From Viridibacillus sp050279675 (GTDB lineage: Bacteria > Bacillota > Bacilli > Bacillales_A > Planococcaceae), in the NCBI RefSeq assembly GCF_050279675.1, contig NZ_JBNNUK010000001.1, forward strand, positions 434,001 through 498,000: DNA of 64,000 bases, written 5' to 3'. Numbering within the stretch: position 1 is the stretch's first letter; each line of letters starts with the position of its first letter. The notes under the pieces were generated by a model. It saw nothing but the letters and a program-made list of their open reading frames with translations. It did not search any database and was not told the DNA's origin. Of the stretch, positions 17,786 through 26,881 are shown in pieces. The position numbers and the translations under genes are program-made.

Positions 17786-18706
17786 TTAGTTACTTTTTTG
17801 TTTTTGTCGACTTCTAGATAATAATAGAATCATATAACACAATAAACCAAATAAAAGTGTGATTAATAGCGAATGTAGTAATGCTAATAAGATATTTAAT
17901 CGAGAAAGTACTACAGCCATACCCGCTAACACTTGAAGAGAAACTATTATTAGTGCGATAATCCAACCCCAATAGAGGACACGTTGTTCTTTATAATGTT
18001 TAATAACATGAATTGCAATGAATAAAATCCATACGAAGATTAATCCAGCTGCAAAGCGATGACCCATTTGAACCCACTCATAGAAATTAGTAGGTAATCC
18101 AATATCGTTGTTATTACAAAATGGCCAATCTGGACAAATTAAGCTCGCATTTGTATGACGTACTAAGGCACCTGTATATACTACTAGATAAGAATAGATT
18201 GTAACACCTATTGTATGTCTTTTTAGCGTATTACCAATAATGACCTTGTCCGCATCAAATTTTTGGTCAACTTCGAAAATAATTAATGTGAGTAAGAGTA
18301 CTGCTGCAAATGAAATAAGTGATATACCAAAATGAAGAGCTAATATAAAATCGCCTTGTCCCCATAAAACTTGAGCAGCACCGATTAAAGCTTGTGCAAT
18401 CAAGAAGAATAAAGCCATGAAAGATAAGAATTTCACTTCACGTATATGTCCTAATACTCTCCAAGCCCAAACTGTTAAGATCAAAATAAGAAATGACACG
18501 GCTCCAGTAACGACACGATGGGAAAATTCAATCAACACTTCTGTAGTTATTTCTTTTGGTATTAGAGAACCGTTACAATCAGGCCAGTGTCTACCACAGC
18601 CCATACCACTATCAGTTTTTGTGACGAGTGCTCCGCCCAGTAAAATGAGCAACATTCCAATTGTTGCAGCAACAGCAAACCATTTCATGTATTTACTATA
18701 TTGCAT
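17786..18706 (-). CDS. ctaA: Heme A synthase CtaA (COX15 family)
   Basis: A 306-aa membrane enzyme with eight TM helices that oxidises the C8 methyl of heme O to the formyl of heme A. Heme-ligand histidines lie in EFSHRVVTG and HRFAAGL plus the HFG and LHS helices. The extracytoplasmic Cys pairs are GCGRHWPDC and LICPDWPFC. ATG 18706 is preferred because AGGTGG lies 6 nt upstream; GTG 18715 lies inside that SD. It is transcribed away from ctaB, as in B. subtilis. Confidence 0.93.
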   Translation of the reverse strand: MQYSKYMKWFAVAATIGMLLILLGGALVTKTDSGMGCGRHWPDCNGSLIPKEITTEVLIEFSHRVVTGAVSFLILILTVWAWRVLGHIREVKFLSFMALFFLIAQALIGAAQVLWGQGDFILALHFGISLISFAAVLLLTLIIFEVDQKFDADKVIIGNTLKRHTIGVTIYSYLVVYTGALVRHTNASLICPDWPFCNNNDIGLPTNFYEWVQMGHRFAAGLIFVWILFIAIHVIKHYKEQRVLYWGWIIALIIVSLQVLAGMAVVLSRLNILLALLHSLLITLLFGLLCYMILLLSRSRQKQKSN

Positions 18707-18734
18707 AATTGCCACCTACTTTATATATAGTAAT

Positions 18735-18872
18735 CACCTTTTAAAGGTGGTACCTGCCTTTCTGATGATAGCGAAAATAGGACCAAAAAACAACTTGTAT
18801 AGAATATTGTCATTCTAAAGAGAAAACGATTTCACAAATTGTTCATAATTTCGTACAAGAACCTTCACAATT
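18735..18872. promoter_or_regulatory. ctaA-ctaB divergent control region: palindromes, ResD-like and cre-like sites
   Basis: The roughly 320-bp gap holds a palindrome CACCTTT-T-AAAGGTG (18735-18749) that overlaps a second, AAAGGTGGTACCTGCCTTT (18743-18761). A cre-like 15-mer is centred on CG at 18827-18828 (two mismatches to consensus), and two TTCACAA boxes lie at 18831 and 18864, 33 bp apart. TTCACAAA is the reverse of the ResD-type TTTGTGAA motif. In B. subtilis ResD controls ctaA and ctaBCDEF; that the boxes work here is inference. The remaining sequence shows nothing clear. Confidence 0.4.
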
Positions 18873-19029
18873 AAAACAAGAAAATGATTTACTATAGATA
18901 TGTTGTGTCAGAGAAACTGGTTCCACCAACCCTTCGACATGAAATTTCACTTTCTGTCTAGAAATCAACGTTATTATTCGTTATAGTAGGGTTAACGGAA
19001 TATGCTTATCAATCGAAAGGAGGGGGAAT

Positions 19030-19947
19030 ATGTCAAATGGTCGTATATTGTCTGCTGATGGAAACTCGGAACCTGAAACAACTTCTCTAGTAAAAGATTT
19101 TCTAGCACTTATCAAAATTGGCATTGTTAATTCCAATTTAGTTACTACTTTTACAGGGCTTTGGTTGGCCTTTCAATTCACTAATAAACATTTTTTACAA
19201 GAATTGAATATCATGTTCTTTACTTTAGTAGGTGCGGCATTCATTATTGCAGGATCTGGTGCGATGAATAATTACATTGATCAAGATATTGATCCAATAA
19301 TGAAACGGACAAAGTCAAGACCGACAGTTACTGGTAGATTTAAACCGAGCCTTGTATTGACAATAGCTCTCACTCTTTTAATTGTAGGTGAATTTTTGTT
19401 ATTTATGGCATCTTTTGCTGCCGGTATGTGGGGACTTGCAGGCATACTATGTTACGTAGTCTTGTACTCCATGTGGTCAAAGAGAAGGCATGTAAGTAAT
19501 ACCGTTGTAGGAAGTATCTCAGGAGCCATTCCACCACTGATCGGCTGGGCTGCTGTTGAACCATCACTTGGTTCTGGTGCATTGGCACTATTTTTGATAA
19601 TGTTTGTATGGCAACCACCGCATTTTTATGCACTTGCTATGAAACGTACTGAAGAATACAGAGCAGCCAATATTCCAATGCTTCCAGTTGTTAAAGGCTT
19701 TGCAAGAACTAAACGTTCAATGTTAGTATGGGTAATATTGTTATTCCCACTACCATTTCTGCTTATGCAGCTTGGAATAGGATTTATTATTCTCGCAACA
19801 GTATTGAACCTTGGTTGGTTCGCACTTGCTTTAACAGGTTTTAAAGCGACAGATGATATAAAATGGGCGAATAAGATGTTTATTTATTCATTAAATTATA
19901 TGACTATATTATTCGTTTCAATGATCATTTTCTCTGTCTTTGCCTAA
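19030..19947 (+). CDS. ctaB: Heme O synthase (protoheme IX farnesyltransferase) CtaB
   Basis: A 305-aa UbiA-family prenyltransferase that transfers farnesyl diphosphate to heme B, giving heme O for CtaA. Eight or nine TM helices. The two Asp-rich motifs are NNYIDQDIDPIMKRTKSRP (about residues 79-97) and the loop after HFYALAMKRTEEYRAA (about 200-215). ATG 19030 follows AAAGGAGGGGG. First gene of the ctaBCDEF run. Confidence 0.94.
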   Translation: MSNGRILSADGNSEPETTSLVKDFLALIKIGIVNSNLVTTFTGLWLAFQFTNKHFLQELNIMFFTLVGAAFIIAGSGAMNNYIDQDIDPIMKRTKSRPTVTGRFKPSLVLTIALTLLIVGEFLLFMASFAAGMWGLAGILCYVVLYSMWSKRRHVSNTVVGSISGAIPPLIGWAAVEPSLGSGALALFLIMFVWQPPHFYALAMKRTEEYRAANIPMLPVVKGFARTKRSMLVWVILLFPLPFLLMQLGIGFIILATVLNLGWFALALTGFKATDDIKWANKMFIYSLNYMTILFVSMIIFSVFA

Positions 19948-20043
19948 CTTTGGGATTCTTTCTTTAAAGGAATTCATATAGAATGAACCACAGTCCTAGT
20001 TACACATGTAAATACAACAAAGAAAGAGGGGTTTAATTAAGCT

Positions 20044-21129
20044 ATGATGAAAGGGCTTAAAAAATGGCGTCTATTCGGATTGTTAGCAGCACTAACGATT
20101 TTCCTTTCAGGTTGTGGCGAAGAGTATTTATCAACTTTAACTCCAGCGGGTCAAGTTGGTAAAGATCAATACAATCTACTGCTATTATCTACTGCAATTA
20201 TGACGTTTGTTATTATCGTAGTGGTTATCATCTACGTGCTTGCTATTGTTAAGTTCCGACGTAAAAAAGTTGGGGAAAATACAATTCCAAAGCAAGTTGA
20301 AGGTAGCCATACACTAGAAATTATTTGGACAGCAATTCCTATCGTTTTATTATTAATCTTAGCTGTACCGACTGTAAGTTTAACTTACAAATTCGCTGAT
20401 ACTAAAGCGATGGAAGCAAAAGACGCTGATGGTAACGCGAAAGCGGTTACTGTAAACGTAACTGCTAAATTATATTGGTGGGAATTCGAATACCCTGAAC
20501 AAGGTATCGTAACCTCTCAAGAATTAGTAGTACCGACAGGTCAGAAAGTTTACTTCAATTTAAAAGCTGCTGACGTTAAACACTCATTCTGGATTCCAGC
20601 TATCGGTGGTAAAATGGATACGAATGTTGATAACATCAACAAATTCTATTTGACATTTGATAAAGAATCAGATGGTTTGAAAGACGGAGTATTCTATGGT
20701 AAATGTGCTGAGCTTTGTGGTCCTTCACATGCTTTAATGGATTTCAAAGTTAAAACATTAAGCCAAGATAACTTCAACAAGTGGGTTGATAACATGCAAG
20801 CTACTAAAGGGAAGACAGCTGATAAAAAATCAACTGATTTAGGTGAACAAGTATTCGCTAATAGTTGTATTTCATGTCACGCAGTTTCTGGTGAGGGTAC
20901 TGGAGGCGGAGTTGCACCTAACTTAGCTGCATTTGGAGATCGTAACCGTGTTGCTGGTTTCCTTGAACACTCAGAAGATGGTATTAAAGACTGGATTAAA
21001 AACTCACAAGAGCTTAAACCAGGGAACCTAATGCCAGAAGAGAAAGCTTTAAATAATGGTAAAGAATTCACAGATGAAGAGCTTGATGCTTTAGCCGCAT
21101 ACTTAATGGGTCTATCTGTAGAAAAATAA
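20044..21129 (+). CDS. ctaC: Cytochrome c oxidase subunit II with fused cytochrome c domain (caa3 type)
   Basis: 361 aa. A lipoprotein signal peptide ends in LSGC (Cys24), then two TM helices (about 45-70 and 85-108). A cupredoxin domain carries the CuA ligands (VKHSFW; CAELCGPSHALMDF at about 221-234). The C-terminal class I cytochrome c has CISCH (about 275-279) and a Met ligand in GNLMPEE. It accepts electrons and passes them to CtaD. The SD GAGGGG is about 12 nt from ATG 20044; ATG 20047 is equally possible. Confidence 0.94.
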   Translation: MMKGLKKWRLFGLLAALTIFLSGCGEEYLSTLTPAGQVGKDQYNLLLLSTAIMTFVIIVVVIIYVLAIVKFRRKKVGENTIPKQVEGSHTLEIIWTAIPIVLLLILAVPTVSLTYKFADTKAMEAKDADGNAKAVTVNVTAKLYWWEFEYPEQGIVTSQELVVPTGQKVYFNLKAADVKHSFWIPAIGGKMDTNVDNINKFYLTFDKESDGLKDGVFYGKCAELCGPSHALMDFKVKTLSQDNFNKWVDNMQATKGKTADKKSTDLGEQVFANSCISCHAVSGEGTGGGVAPNLAAFGDRNRVAGFLEHSEDGIKDWIKNSQELKPGNLMPEEKALNNGKEFTDEELDALAAYLMGLSVEK

Positions 21130-21163
21130 TTTGATTTAAATCATATTGAGGGAGGTTAAAGTT

Positions 21164-23035
21164 GTGAGCTCAACTGCAAAGAAAAAGGGCTTTGGCGCAA
21201 CTATCTGGGACTACTTAACAACAGTAGACCATAAAAAAATCGCCATTCTTTACCTTATTGCCGGTACGTTCTTCTTCGTAGTCGGTGGTATAGAAGCAAT
21301 GCTTATTCGTATCCAACTAGCAAAACCAGATAATGATTTTGTGAGTGCGGGTCTTTTCAATGAAATTATTACAATGCATGGTACAACAATGATATTCTTA
21401 GCTGCAATGCCATTGTTATTTGCATTTATGAACGCCGCTGTACCATTACAAATTGGTGCACGTGATGTTGCATTCCCATTCCTAAACTCTTTAGGATTTT
21501 GGTTATTCTTATTTGGTGGTATTTTCTTAAACCTTTCATGGTTCTTAGGTGGAGCTCCTGATGCAGGTTGGACTTCTTATGCATCACTATCTCTAGCATC
21601 ACCAGGTCATGGTATTGACTTTTATGCATTAGGTTTACAAATTTCAGGTGCGGGTACACTAATCGCGGGGATTAACTTCCTTGTAACGATTATTAACATG
21701 CGTGCACCAGGTATGACATATATGCGTATGCCATTATTCACATGGACTACATTTGTAGCGTCTGCTTTAATTTTATTCGCTTTCCCTCCACTTACTGTGG
21801 GATTATTCTTCATGATTTTTGACCGTATGTTTGATGCGAACTTCTTTGATCATATCAATGGTGGTAATACAATTATCTGGGAGCACTTATTCTGGATCTT
21901 TGGTCACCCTGAAGTATATATCTTAGTACTTCCTGCATTCGGTTTATTCTCTGAGATTTTCGCGACATTCGCAAGAAAACGTTTATTCGGATACTCTTCA
22001 ATGGTATTTGCGACTATCTTAATCGGTTTCTTAGGCTTCATGGTATGGGCTCACCATATGTTTACTGTAGGTCTTGGACCAACTGCAAACGCAATCTTCG
22101 CAGTAGCGACAATGGCGATTGCTGTACCAACAGGTATGAAAGTATTTAACTGGTTATTAACAATTTGGGGCGGTAACATTAAAGTTACAACACCAATGCT
22201 TTATGCATTAGGTTTCATCCCATCGTTCGTAGCTGGTGGGGTTACAGGGGTAATGCAAGCATCTGCACCTCTTGATTACCAACTACATGATTCTTACTTC
22301 ATCGTAGCGCACTTCCACTACGTTATCGTTGGTGGTATCGTTTTAGCATTATTTGCTTCAGCACATTATTACTGGCCATTAATGTTTAACCAAATGTTAA
22401 ATGAAACTCTAGGTAAGATTACATTTGTATTCTTCTTCGTTGGGTTCCACTGTACATTCTTTGTTCAACATTTCTTAGGTTTAATGGGTATGCCACGTCG
22501 TGTGTTCACATTCATGGGCGGACAAGGTTGGGACCAATTTAACTTAATTAGTACGGTTGGTGCTTTCTTAATGGCAATCGGTGTTATTTTACTAGTAGTA
22601 AACGTAATTATCACTGCTATTAAAAATGAACCAGCAGGACGCGATCCATGGAAAGATGGACGTACTCTTGAGTGGGCTATTCCACAACCAGTACCATACT
22701 ATAACTTTAAACAAACTCCACTTGTTCGTGGGTTAGATACTTTTTGGATTGAAAAAATGGAAGGAAACAAAGAGGGGATGACATATGCTGAACCAATTTC
22801 AGATATCCATATGCCAAACAACTCATTCATTCCATTCATGATCTCATTTGGTTTATTCGTTGCAGCATTCGGTGCACTTTATCACCAAGATGCAGATAAA
22901 ACATGGTCAGTTCCAGTTTTAATTATTGGTTTAGCAATTACATTTGCTTCTATGATTACTCGTTCTCTTAAAGATGATTTAGGTTATCATATTCATAAAG
23001 AGGAATTAATGAATGAAAAAGGGGGTAAACACTAA
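21164..23035 (+). CDS. ctaD: Cytochrome c oxidase subunit I (caa3/aa3)
   Basis: A 623-aa catalytic subunit with heme a, heme a3-CuB and the proton channels. Conserved His motifs: MHGTTMIF (heme a), WEHLFWIFGHPEVYI (CuB ligand and Tyr), WAHHMFTVG and HDSYFIVAHFHYVIVGG (heme a3/a ligands). The GTG start at 21164 follows AGGGAGG (21149-21155); the longer frame begins inside that SD. It overlaps ctaE by one base (TAATG). Confidence 0.95.
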   Translation: MSSTAKKKGFGATIWDYLTTVDHKKIAILYLIAGTFFFVVGGIEAMLIRIQLAKPDNDFVSAGLFNEIITMHGTTMIFLAAMPLLFAFMNAAVPLQIGARDVAFPFLNSLGFWLFLFGGIFLNLSWFLGGAPDAGWTSYASLSLASPGHGIDFYALGLQISGAGTLIAGINFLVTIINMRAPGMTYMRMPLFTWTTFVASALILFAFPPLTVGLFFMIFDRMFDANFFDHINGGNTIIWEHLFWIFGHPEVYILVLPAFGLFSEIFATFARKRLFGYSSMVFATILIGFLGFMVWAHHMFTVGLGPTANAIFAVATMAIAVPTGMKVFNWLLTIWGGNIKVTTPMLYALGFIPSFVAGGVTGVMQASAPLDYQLHDSYFIVAHFHYVIVGGIVLALFASAHYYWPLMFNQMLNETLGKITFVFFFVGFHCTFFVQHFLGLMGMPRRVFTFMGGQGWDQFNLISTVGAFLMAIGVILLVVNVIITAIKNEPAGRDPWKDGRTLEWAIPQPVPYYNFKQTPLVRGLDTFWIEKMEGNKEGMTYAEPISDIHMPNNSFIPFMISFGLFVAAFGALYHQDADKTWSVPVLIIGLAITFASMITRSLKDDLGYHIHKEELMNEKGGKH

Positions 23036-23661
23036 TGGATTTAAATAAGAAATTTACCCCACAATCTTGGCCAGCACATCCCGAGAACTCTACACTTGAA
23101 GGGAAAAACAAAACACTAGGTTTTTGGATTTTCCTTGGTGGTGAAACAGTTTTATTCGCGACTTTATTTGCGACTTTCTTAGCGCTAAAAAATAAAGGGC
23201 CAGCTGGAATGGAATTCTCAACTCAAAGTCTATTTGAGTTACCACTTGCTTTCATTATGACGATGTTACTTTTAACTTCTTCATTAACAAGTGTTTATGC
23301 TATGTATCATATGAAAAACTATAATTTCAAAGCAATGCAAGCTTGGTTAATCGTAACTGTTTTATTAGGTTTAGGATTCCTTGGTCTTGAAATTTATGAG
23401 TTCTATCACTATGTACACCGTGGCTTTACATTTACTCAAAGTGCATTCGGTTCTTCATTCTACACTTTAGTAGGTACTCACGGATTGCACGTAATTCTAG
23501 GTTTAGCTTGGTTTATCCTGTTAATGCTACGTAACTCTAAACGTGGCTTAAACCTTTATAATGCACCTAAGTACTACTTAGCTTCATTATACTGGCACTT
23601 TATCGACGTAGTTTGGGTATTCATCTTCACTGTAGTTTACTTGATGGGAGTGTTGGGCTAA
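23035..23661 (+). CDS. ctaE: Cytochrome c oxidase subunit III
   Basis: A 208-aa membrane subunit that stabilises subunit I. Five TM helices; signatures FWIFLGGETVLFATLFATFL (residues 30-49), GTHGLHVILGL and LYWHFIDVVWVFIFTVVYL. Coupled to ctaD and ctaF by TAATG overlaps on both sides. Confidence 0.93.
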   Translation: MDLNKKFTPQSWPAHPENSTLEGKNKTLGFWIFLGGETVLFATLFATFLALKNKGPAGMEFSTQSLFELPLAFIMTMLLLTSSLTSVYAMYHMKNYNFKAMQAWLIVTVLLGLGFLGLEIYEFYHYVHRGFTFTQSAFGSSFYTLVGTHGLHVILGLAWFILLMLRNSKRGLNLYNAPKYYLASLYWHFIDVVWVFIFTVVYLMGVLG

Positions 23662-23993
23662 TGTCACATGACGTTGAAGCACGTACAAGAAGTAAACACG
23701 AGTATGAATATGCTCGTAAACGCGCAAACCAAGGTATGCGTAATCAAGTAACAGTATTTGCGATTATGATCTTCTTAACATTCATCGCATTTGCTGCAGT
23801 TCAAGCAGGAATGTCTGCTTACTTAGTTGCACCTCTTATCTTATTATTTGCGGCTGTACAAGTTGCGCTACAATTGTATTACTTTATGCACTGGAGCGAA
23901 AAAGGTCATGGAATGGCACAATTCTTCATGTACTCTGCTGCATTCATCGCTTTTACAATGATTCTTGCTTTTGTAACAATCATTTGGTGGTAA
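23661..23993 (+). CDS. ctaF: Cytochrome c oxidase subunit IV (CtaF)
   Basis: A 110-aa protein with three TM helices, of the bacterial COX IV/CyoD-like family. Start ATG 23661 overlaps the ctaE stop codon (TAATG). The frame extending upstream to 23613 is a shadow of ctaE. Signature end: QLYYFMHWSEKGHGMAQFF. Last gene before a strong terminator. Confidence 0.9.
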   Translation: MSHDVEARTRSKHEYEYARKRANQGMRNQVTVFAIMIFLTFIAFAAVQAGMSAYLVAPLILLFAAVQVALQLYYFMHWSEKGHGMAQFFMYSAAFIAFTMILAFVTIIWW

Positions 23994-24003
23994 GTACCAG
24001 TGC

Positions 24004-24036
24004 AAAAAACCGAGTCTATTACAGGCTCGGTTTTTT
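24004..24036 (+). terminator. Terminator of ctaBCDEF
   Basis: AAAAAACCGAG pairs with CTCGGTTTTTT, 11-nt loop. Confidence 0.88.
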
Positions 24037-24092
24037 ACTTTTTTGCTAGATATTGTTATAGGTTGGAAGATGCAATCAAGCTTTAAGTATTA

Positions 24093-24153
24093 GGGCCCAC
24101 AGGATGTGGGTCACGTAACCGTTGCGGCAGGACGCCGCGAACTTAGGTTACGT
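24093..24153. repeat. GC-rich structured intergenic element with AGGAY-loop hairpins
   Basis: Hairpin 1 is CCCAC-AGGAT-GTGGG (24096-24110), extended by a G-U and a G-C pair. Hairpin 2 is GCGGC-AGGAC-GCCGC (24124-24138), extended by GTT/AAC with a bulged G and enclosed by an 8-bp stem ACGTAACC/GGTTACGT (24113-24120/24146-24153). Both pentaloops are AGGAY closed by C-G. The element lies after the ctaF terminator and before the ctaG promoter, and its GC content is far above its surroundings. It resembles a mobile or dispersed palindromic repeat; no second copy was seen in this window. Confidence 0.6.
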
Positions 24154-24206
24154 TCCTTAAAATGAGCGCGCAAAGCATTTAATAAAAAATTGTCATGATT
24201 CGTTCA

Positions 24207-24235
24207 TTGAAGTTCGTGGGATTGGGACTTATAAT
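24207..24235 (+). promoter_or_regulatory. SigA promoter for ctaG
   Basis: TTGAAG (24207-24212), 17-bp spacer, TATAAT (24230-24235), immediately after the structured element. ctaG is therefore separately transcribed here. Confidence 0.7.
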
Positions 24236-24266
24236 GGAGGTATTGAGACTAAAGGAGCGAAATACT

Positions 24267-25187
24267 ATGCCTCTGAGTATATTTGGATTTCAAGCAATGT
24301 GGAGCCCTTATTTAATAGGCGTCATTTTGTTTTTAACTGTACTATATTTTCTTATTACTGTTAAATGGAGAACGGACTTCAAAGTAAGTGAACCTTTGAA
24401 AAAACGTGAGGCGATCAATTTTGTAATCAGTATGATATTGCTATATATTGTTATGGGTTCGCCGGTCGATTTAATGGCTCATATTATGTTTACAATGCAT
24501 ATGGTGCAAATGGCTTTACTACTTTTATTAATACCGATTTTCTTGATTCAAGGGATTCCAAATTGGTTATGGAAGTATGTCATTGAATTACCTTATATCA
24601 AACCTGTATTTCATTTTATGACTAAGCCCATATTTGCTTTAGCATTTTTCGTTGCATTATTCTCTTTTTATCATATTCCAATTGTTTTGGACTATATAAA
24701 ACTAAATGAAACGATACATGGACTGTATACATTACTTCTGTTCGTATCAGCATTATTTATGTACTGGCCACTTATTAATTCTGTAGAGGGACAACCTCGT
24801 ATGAAGGACTTACACAAAGTGGGCTATATTATCGGGAATGCGGTTCTTATCACGCCTGCTTGTGCATTAATTATTTTTGCTTCATCTCCATTCTATGCTA
24901 CATATACAGATGGCGAATTGTGGATGAAAGCAATGGAATTATGTGTGCCTGTATCAACATTAGCAGGACTATCATTATCGGGGCCTGAATTATTTACAAA
25001 TATGGATCCTATGTACGATCAACAGCTAGGCGGAGTCATCATGAAGATTATTCAAGAAATTATCTTTGCAGTTGTATTAGGTAAAGTATTTGTTAGATGG
25101 TATCGTAATGAACAAGAAAATGCTGAAGAAATTACGCAAAAAGCTTTATTAGAAAGACAACAGCTTAATGCTAATCAATATCACTAA
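24267..25187 (+). CDS. ctaG: Cytochrome c oxidase assembly factor CtaG
   Basis: A 306-aa polytopic protein of the Caa3_CtaG family with about seven TM helices and conserved segments VMGSPVDLMAHIMFTMHMVQ (about residues 65-84) and YDQQLGGVIMKIIQE. It is required for active caa3 oxidase in B. subtilis, probably through copper or heme delivery. ATG 24267 is chosen for AAAGGAGCG 9 nt upstream; the frame is open back to 24195. Confidence 0.9.
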   Translation: MPLSIFGFQAMWSPYLIGVILFLTVLYFLITVKWRTDFKVSEPLKKREAINFVISMILLYIVMGSPVDLMAHIMFTMHMVQMALLLLLIPIFLIQGIPNWLWKYVIELPYIKPVFHFMTKPIFALAFFVALFSFYHIPIVLDYIKLNETIHGLYTLLLFVSALFMYWPLINSVEGQPRMKDLHKVGYIIGNAVLITPACALIIFASSPFYATYTDGELWMKAMELCVPVSTLAGLSLSGPELFTNMDPMYDQQLGGVIMKIIQEIIFAVVLGKVFVRWYRNEQENAEEITQKALLERQQLNANQYH

Positions 25188-25216
25188 TTACAAAAAGACT
25201 GTTAGGAGAAAAACGC

Positions 25217-25678
25217 ATGAATGTACCTATTTTACCTACAATTAGTACAACCTTTATTGCATTAAGTGCTATCTTAGTAGCAATTGGTTGGGCACTAATT
25301 AAGCAAAGAAAAATTGAAGCGCATAAGAAAACAATGATTGCAGCTGCAATTTCAGCATTAATATTCTTTATCATCTACGTATCACGTACTGTGTTTATTG
25401 GTAATACAGCATTTGGTGGACCAGATAATTTGAAAATCTATTATACGATTTTCCTTGTATTCCATATTTGCTTGGCAACTACAGGTGCCGTTTTCGGTAT
25501 TGTAACATTATTATCGGGATTCCAAAATAACCTAGTACGTCATCGTAAAATTGGACCAATTACAAGTGTGATTTGGTTCTTCACAGCCATTACAGGCGTA
25601 GCAGTATATACATTACTCTATGTATTATACGAAGGTGGAGAAACAACTTCAGTTATTAAAGCTATTTTAAGTAATTAA
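25217..25678 (+). CDS. DUF420 family membrane protein (YozB-like)
   Basis: 153 aa with four TM helices; recognised by KIEAHKKTMIAAAISALIFF (about residues 32-51) and the FHICLATTGAVFGIV helix. DUF420 proteins usually neighbour cytochrome oxidase assembly genes, as here after ctaG; conserved histidines suggest heme or copper contact, but the function is not established. ATG 25217 follows TTAGGAGAA. Confidence 0.83.
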   Translation: MNVPILPTISTTFIALSAILVAIGWALIKQRKIEAHKKTMIAAAISALIFFIIYVSRTVFIGNTAFGGPDNLKIYYTIFLVFHICLATTGAVFGIVTLLSGFQNNLVRHRKIGPITSVIWFFTAITGVAVYTLLYVLYEGGETTSVIKAILSN

Positions 25679-25682
25679 AGCT

Positions 25683-25724
25683 AAAAAGCTGTTCCCTTAT
25701 TATTTTTTGGGGAACAGCTTTTTT
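25683..25724. terminator. Bidirectional terminator
   Basis: AAAAAGCTGTTCCC pairs with GGGGAACAGCTTTTT; serves the DUF420 gene and the convergent transporter gene. Confidence 0.85.
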
Positions 25725-26778
25725 ATTTGATCAATTTACCTAGTAATCCAGCTTCCTTAGCTGTTATAAATACCATGACAATTAATGGACCAATAAAAAA
25801 ACCTAAGAACCCAAATAATTGTAGGCCGATATACATACTGATTAATGTAGCAAGTGGAGGTAATCCGATTTGAGCACTCATAACCTTCGTCTCTAATATT
25901 TGGCGGAGAATGATAATGACAACCGCTAATGCTGCCAATTTGATACCCATTGCCATTTGACCAGTAAGCATAGCGTAAATGGCCCAAGGAGCTAATATAA
26001 CAATGGCACCTAAAATAGGTAATAAATCGACAAACCAAATGATTAAAGCCATAATAATGGCGTATTTCGGTACGATGAATAGTAAAGCGCAAAAAGTAAC
26101 AACTAAAACGGATACGCTAACGATTAATTCAGCTTTAATATAACCAAATAATACAATATGGAGTTTTTGAAAAAGTATTTTCCACTTTTCTGCCTTATTT
26201 TGAGAGATATATGAATTGAATTTTTTTTTGAGTTTCGGCATTTCAGACATAAATAAAAATAGGGCAAACATATAAACAAGTAAATTGAGTAAAAAGAAAG
26301 GTAGCTTTGATACGATCATTTTTAATCTATCGTAGTTAAAGAATTCGATAAATGAGGATTGAAGTCTTTCAATGACTCTGTCAATACCAAGTTGAATTTC
26401 AGTAATTACTTCAATAGGTAGATCGTGAGTAATCTTTGCTAATCGATTTTGAAGGTTCATCCAAGAGGCGGTTAATTGGTCGAAAAGTTCGGGAGCTATT
26501 TTTGATAAATGGGAGACTTGAGTGATAGCATTTGTAATGGCGAAGTACAGGATGCTTGATAATACGATTAAAAAGAGAGAGAATAAAATGATGACTGAAA
26601 ATCGTCTAGATTTAATCCATTTTCGTTGTAGAAGCTGTATAAGCGGCTCAAGCAACAGAGCAGTTACAAGGGATAGTAAAATGGGTATAGATGCTGGAAT
26701 TAAAATGTATAATAGTAATAGAACTATAATGGTTAGTAAGATTTTTTTTAATATAATAAAAAAATTGGATTTAGCCAT
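25723..26778 (-). CDS. AI-2E family transporter-like membrane protein (YtvI-like)
   Basis: A 351-aa integral membrane protein with about eight TM helices, including VDLLPILGAIVILAPWA and the C-terminal LFGFLGFFIGPLIVMVFI, the signature order of the AI-2E exporter (PF01594-type) superfamily. Members include sporulation protein YtvI and Na/H antiporters, so substrate naming is unsafe. ATG 26778 follows AGGTGAT. Not at this locus in B. subtilis. Confidence 0.8.
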   Translation of the reverse strand: MAKSNFFIILKKILLTIIVLLLLYILIPASIPILLSLVTALLLEPLIQLLQRKWIKSRRFSVIILFSLFLIVLSSILYFAITNAITQVSHLSKIAPELFDQLTASWMNLQNRLAKITHDLPIEVITEIQLGIDRVIERLQSSFIEFFNYDRLKMIVSKLPFFLLNLLVYMFALFLFMSEMPKLKKKFNSYISQNKAEKWKILFQKLHIVLFGYIKAELIVSVSVLVVTFCALLFIVPKYAIIMALIIWFVDLLPILGAIVILAPWAIYAMLTGQMAMGIKLAALAVVIIILRQILETKVMSAQIGLPPLATLISMYIGLQLFGFLGFFIGPLIVMVFITAKEAGLLGKLIK

Positions 26779-26841
26779 TCAAATCACCTATCTTTTAAAT
26801 TTACGCTCATAGTATGGATAAATTTCTAATTTTTATCCAAT

Positions 26842-26870
26842 AAAAAAAGTGCTGAAAGATACCAGCACTT
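26842..26870 (-). terminator. Terminator of the yugN-like gene
   Basis: AAGTGCTG/CAGCACTT stem with the T-run on the minus strand. Confidence 0.75.
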
Positions 26871-26881
26871 CAATAAAACTA

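Noticed and set aside
18743..18763. GGTGGTACC, reminiscent of the T-box antiterminator core
   Set aside because: No stem I, specifier loop or terminator is present and the neighbouring genes are heme synthases, not amino acid genes. The match is better explained by a palindrome.
24040..24206. Riboswitch or attenuator leader for ctaG
   Set aside because: The structured part lies upstream of the best ctaG promoter (24207-24235), so it would not be in the mRNA.
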